From the NCBI GenBank assembly GCA_964556165.1, contig CAZKVH010000017.1, forward strand, positions 1 to 34,658: 34,658 nucleotides of DNA. The letters are read 5' to 3'. Under the pieces are notes generated by a model. The model did no database searches, was not told the origin of the DNA, and saw only the letters and a list, made by a program, of their open reading frames with translations. Every line of letters begins with the position of its first letter. Position 1 is the stretch's first letter. This document shows, piece by piece, positions 1-7,637 of this stretch. Source of the stretch: JAQVEM01 sp964556165. Lineage in GTDB: Bacteria; Actinomycetota; Humimicrobiia; Humimicrobiales; Humimicrobiaceae. The position numbers and the translations under genes were made by a program.

Positions 1-830
1 CTGCTACTGATTCAATAAACCTATCGTGGGGATGTCCTGCCCCAAATAATCCGCCTGCAATATCCGAGATAACTTTCATGGGGGACCACTACACAGGGCT
101 GGAATATACTTTCTCTGCTGCTGCATCGGACCTTGATGGGGACATCCTCTCATATAGCTGGTCGGTAGAGGGAGGGATTTTAAATAATGCCAGTATAAAT
201 CCAGTTAAATGGACCATGCCTTTAACTGCAGGAGATTATGATATTACAGTTACCGTTGATGATGGAAATGGAGGACAGACCCAGAAGACAGAAACTGTTG
301 AAGTACTTCAAATACAGCAAATTCAGAATATCGTGGAATGCCCGCTAAATGAAACCGGCTACGTTGTTAAAGATATCAGAACCAATGTTGGTCCTGGATT
401 CCCTGTTCTTATTGGGGATGATGAGCATAACAAGCCAATTAGAGGTTTTATAAATTTTGATATAACAGACCTGTCAGGATTTACAGTTGGCAGTGATACA
501 ACTCTTAAGTTTACTTCAGTTGGTAATATTGGGAACCCATTTAATAACTTAATACAGGCTTTCTGGGTAAATGTAGTTGACTGGGGAGATGACCCGATTG
601 AACTAAATGATTTTAATTTAACGAGTACAAAATTCCTTGGAGAATACCCTAATTCTAATATTTCCATAACTAATCAGGCTCTGATAGATTCTTTACAATT
701 GGCTATTAACAATGGCGAAGATAACTTCCAGTTAATAATAAGCCATAAAGGCTGGCAAACAAATCATAACAGTACAGTGGATTATGTCGTTTATCAACCG
801 GCTAAAATAAGATTGATTGTGTACGATTAA
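1..830 (+). CDS. Secreted PKD-domain surface protein, C-terminal part
   Basis: The reading frame is open from the first complete codon at base 3, so the gene starts left of the window and the internal ATG at 78 is not its start. The visible part opens with a Cys/Pro/Asn-rich linker. A PKD-type immunoglobulin fold follows at about bases 55-300, with the typical DLDGDILSYSW strand, a TAGDYDITVTVDDGNGG strand and a final ETVEV. The last 170 residues are another beta-rich module, beginning near ECPLNETGYV and ending IRLIVYD, which I do not recognise with certainty. It could be a DNRLRE-like or carbohydrate-binding fold. PKD domains are typical of extracellular proteins with protein or sugar binding roles. 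No membrane anchor is visible at the C-terminus. The exact function cannot be told because the N-terminal portion is missing. Confidence 0.85.
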   Translation, partial: ATDSINLSWGCPAPNNPPAISEITFMGDHYTGLEYTFSAAASDLDGDILSYSWSVEGGILNNASINPVKWTMPLTAGDYDITVTVDDGNGGQTQKTETVEVLQIQQIQNIVECPLNETGYVVKDIRTNVGPGFPVLIGDDEHNKPIRGFINFDITDLSGFTVGSDTTLKFTSVGNIGNPFNNLIQAFWVNVVDWGDDPIELNDFNLTSTKFLGEYPNSNISITNQALIDSLQLAINNGEDNFQLIISHKGWQTNHNSTVDYVVYQPAKIRLIVYD

Positions 831-879
831 GGTGAATGCTATAGCTTAAGCCGGGTAGTGCTATAGTACAGGACAGCAT

Positions 880-1002
880 TTATTCTCTGGTATATTTATT
901 GATTATTCTTATAATGATGAGCTTCTCCAAATTATTTGTCTTATCCTTCACCATGCTAGATTCCCAGGTATAATCTTTTTGATCCGGTCTTAACCTTATT
1001 AT
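880..1002 (-). pseudogene. Short coding-like relic, unrecognised
   Basis: This minus-strand stretch has 40 sense codons after an in-frame TGA and ends in TAA. It reads as a charged, natural-looking C-terminal tail (for example DYTWESSMVKDKTNNLEKL, then an isoleucine-rich helix). It has no good start codon for its full length, since the only ATG lies in the middle. It looks like the 3' remnant of a lost gene. I do not recognise the family. The rest of the 831-1139 gap holds an imperfect inverted repeat (CTATAGC at 839-845, GCTATAG at 860-866) and the promoter of the next gene. Confidence 0.35.
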
Positions 1003-1082
1003 TCATTCATCCTTAATCCCAGCTCATTATTATTAGGAATATTCATAAAATACCAATACTTGATTCTTTTAGAATTACTTTC

Positions 1083-1091
1083 TGATATAAT
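1083..1091 (+). promoter_or_regulatory. Extended -10 promoter of the DUF4332 gene
   Basis: An extended -10 element, TG-A-TATAAT, lies about 50 bases before the ATG at 1140. No good -35 box sits at 17 bases, as is common for extended -10 promoters. A purine-rich ribosome binding site (GAGAGGGGGA) precedes the start. Confidence 0.55.
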
Positions 1092-1139
1092 CATATTATA
1101 TATATTAATATATCTTTTAAGAGAGGGGGAAGATATATC

Positions 1140-1544
1140 ATGCCGAGCATAATTGATGTTGAAGGAATTGGAAAAGAGTATGCAAAAAAATTAGCTACAG
1201 TAGGTATTAAAACTACTGATGCTCTGCTAAAGCAGGGGGCAACAGCTAAAGGAAGAAAAATAATCGAAGAGAAGACCAAAATAGGACACAAGCTTGTTCT
1301 TGAATGGGTTAATCTGGCAGACCTTTTTAGAATTAAAGGTGTTGGAGAGGAATATTCTGACCTGCTTGAAGAAGCAGGTGTCGATACTGTAGCTGAGCTT
1401 GCAAAAAGGAATGCACAGAATCTTTTTGAAAAGATTAATGAAGTAAATAAAACTAAAAAACTTGTAAGAAGGCCTCCGGCAATGTCAATGGTAGAGAGCT
1501 GGGTTGAGCAGGCCAAAAAACTAAAAAGAGTTGTAGAATATTAA
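1140..1544 (+). CDS. DUF4332 helix-hairpin-helix protein
   Basis: This is a 134-residue soluble protein with two tandem helix-hairpin-helix-like motifs: EGIGKEYAKKLATVGI near residues 7-22 and KGVGEEYSDLLEEAGV near residues 65-80. Each is followed by a helix containing a TxxxL-type continuation. That arrangement and size fit the DUF4332 family, whose members resemble DNA-binding HhH repeats (as in DNA ligase or RuvA) but whose biochemical role is not settled. The tail is basic (KTKKLVRR, KKLKRV), consistent with nucleic acid binding, which is inference. It has its own promoter and a strong GAGAGGGGGA ribosome binding site. The next gene starts 130 bases on, so it is probably monocistronic. 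Confidence 0.85.
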   Translation: MPSIIDVEGIGKEYAKKLATVGIKTTDALLKQGATAKGRKIIEEKTKIGHKLVLEWVNLADLFRIKGVGEEYSDLLEEAGVDTVAELAKRNAQNLFEKINEVNKTKKLVRRPPAMSMVESWVEQAKKLKRVVEY

Positions 1545-1673
1545 TTCACTAAAAAATTTAATTTAAAAAAGCATATATCCATACACACGGATATTAATAA
1601 TTTTCTGGTTCTATTCATTGCACTTGTTTCACCTATGAAGCTGGTAAATTTTTAAAGAAAGGATATTCAGAAT

Positions 1674-3491
1674 ATGGGCTTAGGACCGGGGGGACTCGGC
1701 CGTGGAAGATTCCATTACACTGAACCGGGTCAGAAATCTAAAATCTCCTGGCTAATGCTTAAAAGAATCGCAAGATATTTCAAACCTTACTGGAAACTTC
1801 TTATTTTACTGGCTTTTTTAATAATTATAACTTCTGTTCTCGGGCTACTGCCTGCGATTTTTACAAAAAATATTATAGATATAGCCTTACCCCAAAAGAA
1901 TATAAACCTCCTTCTAATCTTTATAGCTTCTGCTTTTGGAGCGGTCCTGTTAAGCGGACTTGTTGCTGTAGGTCAGAACTATCTTAATAGCTGGATCGCG
2001 AAATATATTATGTATGATATACGCAACTCAATGTTTGACCATCTGCAAAATATGGGAATTGGTTTCTTTTCAAATGTTAAGTCCGGTGAAATTACATCAC
2101 TTATGAATAATGATATTGGAGGCATTGAAAATATATTCTCCAGCACTTTTGTGCAAATCCTTCAGAATTCCCTTATTTTTATAGTTACCGCAGCAACAAT
2201 GTTTTACACAAACTGGAAACTCGCTCTTATAGGTATGGTGATATTGCCACTATTTATTATTCCAACAAGAAAAGTTGGTAAAGTAAGATGGCAGCTTGCT
2301 TCACAGACACAGGATAAATTAGCAGAATTAAATAACGTAATTTATGAAACATTGAGCATCAGCGGAACTATGCTTGTAAAAATCTTCACCGGCGAAAAAT
2401 ACCAGCTTGAGAGATTTAAAAATATAAATAAAGATGCAACAAAACTTCAAATCAGAGAATCACTTGCCGGCCGCTGGTTTTTCATGACTGTTTCTACAGT
2501 CGTTGCCATAGGACCAATGATAATATATTTATTTGGAGGGCTGATTCTTATTAAATATTCCGATATAACCGTAGGAAGTATAGTTATGTTCGTGGCACTT
2601 CTTGCAAGGCTTTATGGACCCGTTGCCTCTTTTGCAAACATTAGCGTGGATGTCACCCGTTCGATGGCACTGTTTGAGAGAATATTCAATTACTTCGAAA
2701 TGAAGAGGGAAATTAAAGATAAACCGGATGCAATAAGCCTGAGGCATGTCGAAGGATTTATAAAATTTAATAATGTATATTTCTCTTATAACAAAAAGAA
2801 GCTTACCTTATTAAAAAATATAAATTTAGAGGCAAAGCCCGGTCAGGTAATTGCCTTTGTGGGTCCAAGCGGTTCCGGTAAAACTACCATTACATATCTT
2901 GTCCCGAGGTTTTATGATGTAAAATCAGGTTCGATTACTATCGATGGTTATGATTTAAGAGATGTTACCATAAAGTCACTGCGCAGACAGATAGGTATAG
3001 TTACACAGGACACTTACCTTTTTAATGATTCCATACGTAAGAATCTATTGTTTGCAAAACCCGATGCCACAGTAGAAGAACTTTTAAATGTCTGTAAAAC
3101 TGCCAATATATACGACATGATAGCTTCATTGCCTGATGGCTTTGACACCGTTGTTGGAGACCGTGGGATAAAGCTTTCAGGGGGCGAGAAACAGAGAATT
3201 TCCATTGCCCGTGTGCTTCTTAAAAATCCGCGCATAGTAATTCTTGATGAGGCAACATCCGCACTGGATTCCGTTTCCGAATCTCTTATCCAATCAGCTA
3301 TCAAACCTCTTCTAAAAGGAAGGACGAGTCTTGTCATTGCCCACAGGCTTTCAACAGTTATTGCTGCGGACTGTATTTATGTCGTCAAAGAAGGCCGTAT
3401 CGTTGAACAGGGAACCAACGAACAGCTCCTATCACTGAATGGGGTATACAAGAATTTGTATGACAGGCAATTCAAAGAAAGTAAAAATTAG
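1674..3491 (+). CDS. ABC exporter half-transporter (MsbA/multidrug type)
   Basis: A 605-residue fused ABC exporter with an N-terminal six-helix membrane domain (about residues 35-330) and a C-terminal nucleotide-binding domain. The nucleotide-binding motifs are all present: Walker A GPSGSGKTT at 397-405, Q-loop TQDTYLF near 444, signature LSGGEKQR at 501-508, Walker B IVILDEA near 522-528 and the H-loop IAHRLS near 555. It should act as a homodimer or with a partner and export lipids or hydrophobic compounds driven by ATP. The substrate cannot be read from sequence. The first 20 residues are a glycine-rich, cytosolic stretch (GLGPGGLGRGR) before the first helix, a pattern seen in many Gram-positive members. 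An AAAGGA ribosome binding site lies upstream of the ATG. No partner exporter gene is adjacent, which favours a homodimer. Confidence 0.92.
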   Translation: MGLGPGGLGRGRFHYTEPGQKSKISWLMLKRIARYFKPYWKLLILLAFLIIITSVLGLLPAIFTKNIIDIALPQKNINLLLIFIASAFGAVLLSGLVAVGQNYLNSWIAKYIMYDIRNSMFDHLQNMGIGFFSNVKSGEITSLMNNDIGGIENIFSSTFVQILQNSLIFIVTAATMFYTNWKLALIGMVILPLFIIPTRKVGKVRWQLASQTQDKLAELNNVIYETLSISGTMLVKIFTGEKYQLERFKNINKDATKLQIRESLAGRWFFMTVSTVVAIGPMIIYLFGGLILIKYSDITVGSIVMFVALLARLYGPVASFANISVDVTRSMALFERIFNYFEMKREIKDKPDAISLRHVEGFIKFNNVYFSYNKKKLTLLKNINLEAKPGQVIAFVGPSGSGKTTITYLVPRFYDVKSGSITIDGYDLRDVTIKSLRRQIGIVTQDTYLFNDSIRKNLLFAKPDATVEELLNVCKTANIYDMIASLPDGFDTVVGDRGIKLSGGEKQRISIARVLLKNPRIVILDEATSALDSVSESLIQSAIKPLLKGRTSLVIAHRLSTVIAADCIYVVKEGRIVEQGTNEQLLSLNGVYKNLYDRQFKESKN

Positions 3492-3595
3492 ATTTATTAA
3501 TTAACTTAAATTACTGGAGATATTTAATTAAATAGAAATATTTTAAGAGTTCTTAATTTTTAGCTCATGGATTTATTAAAAAAGGAGGTTAAGAA

Positions 3596-4459
3596 ATGAT
3601 ATTCAATTTAAATGAAGAATTATACGCGAGGGTTCCAGACGAAGACTTGCTTAGAATAAAGTATTTCTTAGAGAATCACCATACCGAAATGTTAACAATA
3701 AAAGATACCCGGTGGGAAATTATCGACACAGGCTCCGGCAAGGAAACAATTCTTATATTCTCTGGTGGACTAAGAAAGTCTTATATATCATCATTTCCAT
3801 ATATAGATATTCTGGAAAAAGATTATAGAATTATCGCACCGTCATATCCGAGAATTGACAGAATCAGGGAGTTTTTGGAGGGAATCGAAGAAGTCATTAA
3901 AATTAAGAATTTGAATAAACTTTACGTTATGGGACACTCGTTCGGAGGTGTTATCGCTCAATGTTATGCTGATTTATATCCCGACAGAGTCAAAAAGCTT
4001 GTTCTTATCAATACACTCTCAGGTACAACAGGATTCATTACAAAAGTATTCAGATTAAGTTGTTCAATAAATTCCTTATTTAAAGAAAAAACTGTATTGA
4101 ATCTTTATAAAAAACAATTGCTATCTTTGCTTTCGGTCCCAGAGTCAAATAAAGAGTTCTGGAGTGCTTTTTTAAATGATACTTTCTTCAGGTATTATAC
4201 ATATGAAGATTATGCAAGCCTGCAAAAGAATCAACTTGATTATATGGAAAACTATTCGGCATTGCCTAAATTATATAAAGGTGAAGTGTTTATTATTAGT
4301 TCAGAAGACGATAAATCAACGATAAAATCATTGAGGAAAAAGTTATATGAAAGATATCCAGATGCCAGTAAGTATACTTTTAAAACAGGAGGACATATTC
4401 CCTCCTGGAGCAGGCCACAGGAATTTAAAAAAGTAATTGGAACTTTTCTGACTACTTAA
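3596..4459 (+). CDS. Alpha/beta-fold hydrolase
   Basis: A 287-residue cytosolic alpha/beta hydrolase. The nucleophile elbow GHSFGG places the catalytic serine at residue 115. The likely acid is Asp238 or Asp239 in SSEDDKS, and the histidine is His267 in GGHIPSW, so the triad is complete and in the normal order. The oxyanion region is near IFSGG. The cap region (about 145-215) is rich in Lys, Phe and Tyr and gives no clear substrate clue. Possible roles include esterase, lipase, thioesterase or C-C hydrolase. The start is supported by an AAAGGAGGT ribosome binding site a few bases before the ATG. It stands alone between the ABC exporter and the ychF stub. Confidence 0.88.
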   Translation: MIFNLNEELYARVPDEDLLRIKYFLENHHTEMLTIKDTRWEIIDTGSGKETILIFSGGLRKSYISSFPYIDILEKDYRIIAPSYPRIDRIREFLEGIEEVIKIKNLNKLYVMGHSFGGVIAQCYADLYPDRVKKLVLINTLSGTTGFITKVFRLSCSINSLFKEKTVLNLYKKQLLSLLSVPESNKEFWSAFLNDTFFRYYTYEDYASLQKNQLDYMENYSALPKLYKGEVFIISSEDDKSTIKSLRKKLYERYPDASKYTFKTGGHIPSWSRPQEFKKVIGTFLTT

Positions 4460-4551
4460 TTTTATTTAAAAAATGAACTAGCTGAAGGATATATTTAATT
4501 TTATTCATTTAAAATTTCAATGAAAAAGAGGATTGATCTCCTTATTACGTA

Positions 4552-4579
4552 TTGATTATTTTGTAGAAATAGTTATAAT
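4552..4579 (+). promoter_or_regulatory. Sigma-A type promoter of the truncated ychF-like gene
   Basis: TTGATT at 4552-4557 and TATAAT at 4574-4579 are separated by 16 bases. Transcription would begin near 4586, which places the real start at the ATG at 4611 (AAAGG ribosome binding site) and excludes the ATT/ATG codons further upstream. Confidence 0.6.
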
Positions 4580-4610
4580 TTTTAACTTCGTCAAAGAAAT
4601 AAAGGTATTT

Positions 4611-4928
4611 ATGAAGCTTGGGATAATAGGGCTTACGGGCTCCGGTAAAACAACTCTTTTTAACTCATTTTCGAAGGCAGGAGATGCCGGTTATAAAAAC
4701 ATTTCCGCAGGCAGAAAGCCAAATATTAAAATAGTGCCTGTACCTGACGAAAGGCTTGAAAAACTTGAACAAATATTTAAACCCAAAAAGAAGACTCCTG
4801 CATGTATAGAATTTGTTGACATAGCCGGACTTGAAAAGAATGGCAGTGGAGCAGGCAACCAGTTTCTGCCTGATGACATTAGTTTTATCTGCAAACTTTA
4901 TTTTAAATTTTACTGTGTTATAATGTAA
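4611..4928 (+). pseudogene. ychF: 5' fragment of a YchF/OLA1-like P-loop GTPase
   Basis: The first 84 or so residues match the N-terminal G domain of the YchF (Obg-related) family: P-loop GLTGSGKTTLFN, the block NIKIVPVPDERLEKL and the G3 region IEFVDIAGL followed by GNQFL. Full YchF proteins are about 360 residues with G4, coiled-coil and TGS domains. Here homology stops after GNQFL and the frame ends 20 residues later in a Phe/Tyr-rich tail that encodes the promoter of the next genes. The P-loop is GSGKTT rather than the common NVGKST, so this may be a divergent YchF paralogue rather than the main copy. Promoter and ribosome binding site are intact, so a stub protein could still be made. 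The missing 3' part is not in this window. The toxin-antitoxin pair begins right at the breakpoint. Confidence 0.75.
4916..4924 (+). promoter_or_regulatory. Extended -10 promoter of the RHH/PIN operon
   Basis: TG-T-TATAAT is found inside the tail of the ychF stub, 35 bases before the antitoxin ATG. No convincing -35 box is present. A GGAG ribosome binding site follows at about 4947. Antitoxins of this type usually repress their own promoter, which is likely but not shown. Confidence 0.5.
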
Positions 4929-4958
4929 TACAGATTAAAATAGATTGGAGTTATTAAA

Positions 4959-5177
4959 ATGAGAGAAACTGTCACAATTAGTTTAACAAATGAAATTAAG
5001 AAAAAACTTGATGAAATTGCTTCTAATGAAAATTCAAATAGAAGTGAGATTATAAAGACTGCCCTAAAACAATATTTTTCTGTAATTGAATTCAGAAGGA
5101 TCAGAAATTTAATGATACCAAAAGCTGAGAAAATAAAAATATTTTCTGAAGATGATGTTTATAAAAGAGTATCATGA
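4959..5177 (+). CDS. Ribbon-helix-helix antitoxin
   Basis: A 72-residue protein whose N-terminus has the ribbon-helix-helix (CopG/MetJ-like) pattern: a beta strand ETVTISLTNEI, then helix KKLDEIAS, then NSNRSEIIKTALKQYF with the conserved RSE-I motif. Such proteins bind operator DNA as dimers through the strand. The C-terminal 30 residues (from about residue 43) are the probable toxin-binding tail. The stop codon overlaps the start of the PIN gene by four bases (ATGA), which argues for translational coupling and for a toxin-antitoxin pair. The GGAG ribosome binding site supports this start. Confidence 0.88.
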   Translation: MRETVTISLTNEIKKKLDEIASNENSNRSEIIKTALKQYFSVIEFRRIRNLMIPKAEKIKIFSEDDVYKRVS

Positions 5178-5584
5178 AAATATTTTTGGACACAAACGTA
5201 ATAATTTCTGCTTTTATTACTCATGGCTATTCTGCAGAGCTTATGGAATATTGCCTCTCTAATCATAGAATTTTCACTTCAAATTTTATAATTGCAGAAG
5301 TCGAAAAAAATCTTAAAAATAATTTTGGATATAATGATAAAGAAGTTGATGAAGTAATCAGTTTTATGAAATCAAATTTTACAAATGTTGGAGAGCATAA
5401 AAAACTGGACAAAGCGGTATCAAGAGATATAGATGATGATAATGTTATAGCTGCAGCTCTATTTGAAAAAGTTGACTGTATAATTACCGGCGACAAAGAC
5501 TTATTAACAATTAAAAAATATAAGAAAATTAAAATAATATCTCCAAGAGATTTCTGGAATTATGAAAAATTCTCTATAAAGTAA
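5174..5584 (+). CDS. PIN-domain toxin (putative ribonuclease)
   Basis: A 136-residue PIN-domain protein of the 'putative toxin-antitoxin system toxin component' type. The acidic residues expected to hold Mg2+ are visible: Asp6 in FLDTNV, Glu42 in IIAEVEK, Asp88/Asp89 in DIDDDNVIAAA and Asp107 in ITGDKDLL. PIN toxins cleave RNA, often tRNA or mRNA, and are kept inactive by the antitoxin made from the overlapping upstream gene. Length and order fit the family, with no truncation. The catalytic set is intact, so the toxin is probably active. The target RNA cannot be inferred. The 3' end overlaps a minus-strand relic by 11 bases. Confidence 0.9.
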   Translation: MKIFLDTNVIISAFITHGYSAELMEYCLSNHRIFTSNFIIAEVEKNLKNNFGYNDKEVDEVISFMKSNFTNVGEHKKLDKAVSRDIDDDNVIAAALFEKVDCIITGDKDLLTIKKYKKIKIISPRDFWNYEKFSIK

Positions 5585-5690
5585 TTTTTACCATTTCATC
5601 TTTTGCGGCATTAGCATGTCCGGATAGTGCCACTCTCCCGAATTCTGAGCCTATTAAATCTTTTAGTTTTCTTCTTGAAAAATATTCCAT
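5574..5690 (-). pseudogene. Small minus-strand ORF or gene relic next to the toxin
   Basis: A 38-codon frame starting with ATG at 5690 encodes a basic then Gly/Ala-rich peptide (EYFSRRKLKDLIGSEFGRVA, then SGHANAAKDEMVKI). A second frame just upstream on the same strand (PYIDELICKYGIFFKKK, about 5675-5725) reads plausibly into it through a frameshift. It looks like the remnant of a longer gene rather than an intact small protein. No family recognised. No clear ribosome binding site precedes the ATG. Confidence 0.3.
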
Positions 5691-5784
5691 ATTTACAAAT
5701 CAATTCATCTATGTAAGGATTAATTTTGGGTTAACAGGATTTTAATCGTAAGCATTTTTTTTACTAATTAGTTAAAGGAGAAAA

Positions 5785-6162
5785 ATGAAAAAGATGCCTG
5801 ATGAAGTTATCAAAGCATGGGAAAACCGAAAAGGCCCGATAGTATTTTCGACCGTTGACAGAAAAGGTGTACCTAACAGTATTTTCGCCACATGTGTTTC
5901 TAAATATAATGAGGGGACGATTGTTGTTGCCGATAACTATTTTGACAAAACAAAAACAAACATCCTTTCCGGAAGCACCGGCTCTATCCTTTTTATTACC
6001 AATGAAGATAAGTCTTACCAGTTAAAAGGGCCTATAAAATATTATACCAATGGCGAAATATTTGATGATATGAAAAAGTGGAACCCAAAAGAACATCCAG
6101 GTAACGGGGCAGCGGCCCTTGAGGTTGAAGAAATATACTCGGGCTCAAAGAGGATTGTCTGA
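5785..6162 (+). CDS. Pyridoxamine 5'-phosphate oxidase-like flavoprotein
   Basis: A 125-residue single-domain protein with the FMN-binding split-barrel pattern of the PNPOx-like family: strand GPIVFSTVDRKGVPNS, TIVVADNYFDKT, then GSILFIT and SYQLKGPIKYYTNGE. Typical members bind FMN, F420 or haem as dimers, and short versions like this one are usually of unknown substrate. The conserved DxxGxPN turn (DRKGVPN at 25-31) is present. An AAAGGAG ribosome binding site lies five bases before the ATG. It is a single gene, with an MFS gene 156 bases downstream. A true pyridoxamine phosphate oxidase would be longer, so that specific activity is unlikely. Confidence 0.85.
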   Translation: MKKMPDEVIKAWENRKGPIVFSTVDRKGVPNSIFATCVSKYNEGTIVVADNYFDKTKTNILSGSTGSILFITNEDKSYQLKGPIKYYTNGEIFDDMKKWNPKEHPGNGAAALEVEEIYSGSKRIV

Positions 6163-6318
6163 TAATTGCCCCAGTTTTTCTAAAACCATCCATACTCTAT
6201 ATCTATCTATTAATTACCTTTTAAAAAGATTTATTCGTAATACTATAAGTAATATACTATTCTTAAGATTATTATTAAAAAATCCGGGTTTAAATAACTT
6301 TATAAGAAACAGGTAAAT

Positions 6319-7503
6319 TTGAACAGAAGTACCATAAAAAATTACTTGTCAGAATCACCTTACTTTATTTCACTGTTTACTTTTAATTTTTACATAATGC
6401 TTGCAAGCCCCATCCTCATAGACATAAGTAATTATTTTAATATATCACCAGAGAACATGAACCTTATAACATCTCTGATGTTAATCGGTCAGGTTATAGG
6501 AACCATAGCTTTTATTTTTTTAAACAGAAAGTTTAATATCATAAATGTAGTTACATGGTCATATCTTTTATTAATACCTGTTTTTATAGGCCTAATACTT
6601 ACAACATACTTATTTCTTTTCTTTTTTCTTTATTTTTCTTCCGGCTTTTTAGTAGGAATTATACTAATGGATGCAAATATTGGCTTGATAGAAGGGAAAG
6701 TAAAAAACAAGGATAGTATTGTTAACTTGGGATATAGTTTTTTTGCAATCGGGGCAGTTGTCTCACCTTTTTTTGCCTCGAGCCTTGTAGATAGACAGAT
6801 CAATTGGAAGTTTATTTATCTGGCTGTTATAGGCCTGGTGATTATTTCTCTGGTATCCTACATTCTTAAAAATAAGGCAAAGAAGGTCAGCCAGGACCTA
6901 TCGAAGGAGAAGGAGATCACTTCTATAAAAGAATTATTGAAAAATAAAAATAAGAATATATATCTAATTTTAACAGGGATTTTAATGTTTTTTGCAATGA
7001 TATCTCTGGTAACAGTTTTTTCCTGGTCGCCAACTTTTTTTAGGACCGATAGATCGTTCGACCTCTACAGTGCAAGCTTAATAGTATTATTACTCTGGAT
7101 AGGTATACTTATCGGAAGACTTTCAATGAGTTTCTTATCGTATAAATTTAAAGCCAGTAATTTACTGATGGGTTTATCTATCATCAGTATAGGAGGTCTT
7201 GTCCTTTTAATTTTTCCTTCAATGCAAACAATAAATCTTATCGGAGCATTAATTACCGGCCTGGGCTTTTCCGGGATAATACCGCTTCTGGTTTCCTCTA
7301 CGGGGGTGATATTTGGTTCTGAAAAAGATATCGCTTTTACTGTACTTTTCGTTTTGCAGTTTATCAGTGGCGGTCTGGCACCTTTTATAATTAGATTTGT
7401 AGCTAAATATAGCCTCTTTGCTTCAATGATAACAACTATTATATTTATGGCTATACTGGCTATTTTCGTATTTATAAGGAAGTGCCATAGAAAAACTTGT
7501 TAG
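6319..7503 (+). CDS. MFS transporter (12 membrane helices)
   Basis: A 394-residue hydrophobic protein with twelve predicted membrane spans and the central cytosolic loop near residues 185-215 (LKNKAKKVSQDLSKEKE), as in the major facilitator superfamily. The N-terminal half resembles sugar/nitrate-type MFS proteins (ILIDISNYFNISPENMN, then TSLMLIGQVIGTIAF). The substrate is unknown. The start is TTG at 6319: an in-frame TAA at 6295-6297 leaves no ATG or GTG before the first helix, so TTG is the only reasonable start. The ribosome binding site (AGG at 6311-6313) is weak, implying low expression. The DNA is very AT-rich. Confidence 0.88.
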   Translation: MNRSTIKNYLSESPYFISLFTFNFYIMLASPILIDISNYFNISPENMNLITSLMLIGQVIGTIAFIFLNRKFNIINVVTWSYLLLIPVFIGLILTTYLFLFFFLYFSSGFLVGIILMDANIGLIEGKVKNKDSIVNLGYSFFAIGAVVSPFFASSLVDRQINWKFIYLAVIGLVIISLVSYILKNKAKKVSQDLSKEKEITSIKELLKNKNKNIYLILTGILMFFAMISLVTVFSWSPTFFRTDRSFDLYSASLIVLLLWIGILIGRLSMSFLSYKFKASNLLMGLSIISIGGLVLLIFPSMQTINLIGALITGLGFSGIIPLLVSSTGVIFGSEKDIAFTVLFVLQFISGGLAPFIIRFVAKYSLFASMITTIIFMAILAIFVFIRKCHRKTC

Positions 7504-7637
7504 ATTAATATAATTTTTAGAAATTTTAAGAACCAGTAATTCTCAAAGCCTAAAATTAACACACTAAAAACCGCCTCTCAAAGAAAATTGATTTTCCCGA
7601 TTTTGATGATGCTGAACGGATGGTTACAGTTTTAAAT

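Noticed and set aside
839..880. Inverted repeats CTATAGC/GCTATAG and AATGCT/AGCATT after the PKD gene
   Set aside because: Could be a terminator, but there is no T run and the two pairs compete; not strong enough.
1091..1516. 141-codon minus-strand frame opposite the DUF4332 gene
   Set aside because: Antisense shadow of a gene with a clear family, promoter and ribosome binding site.
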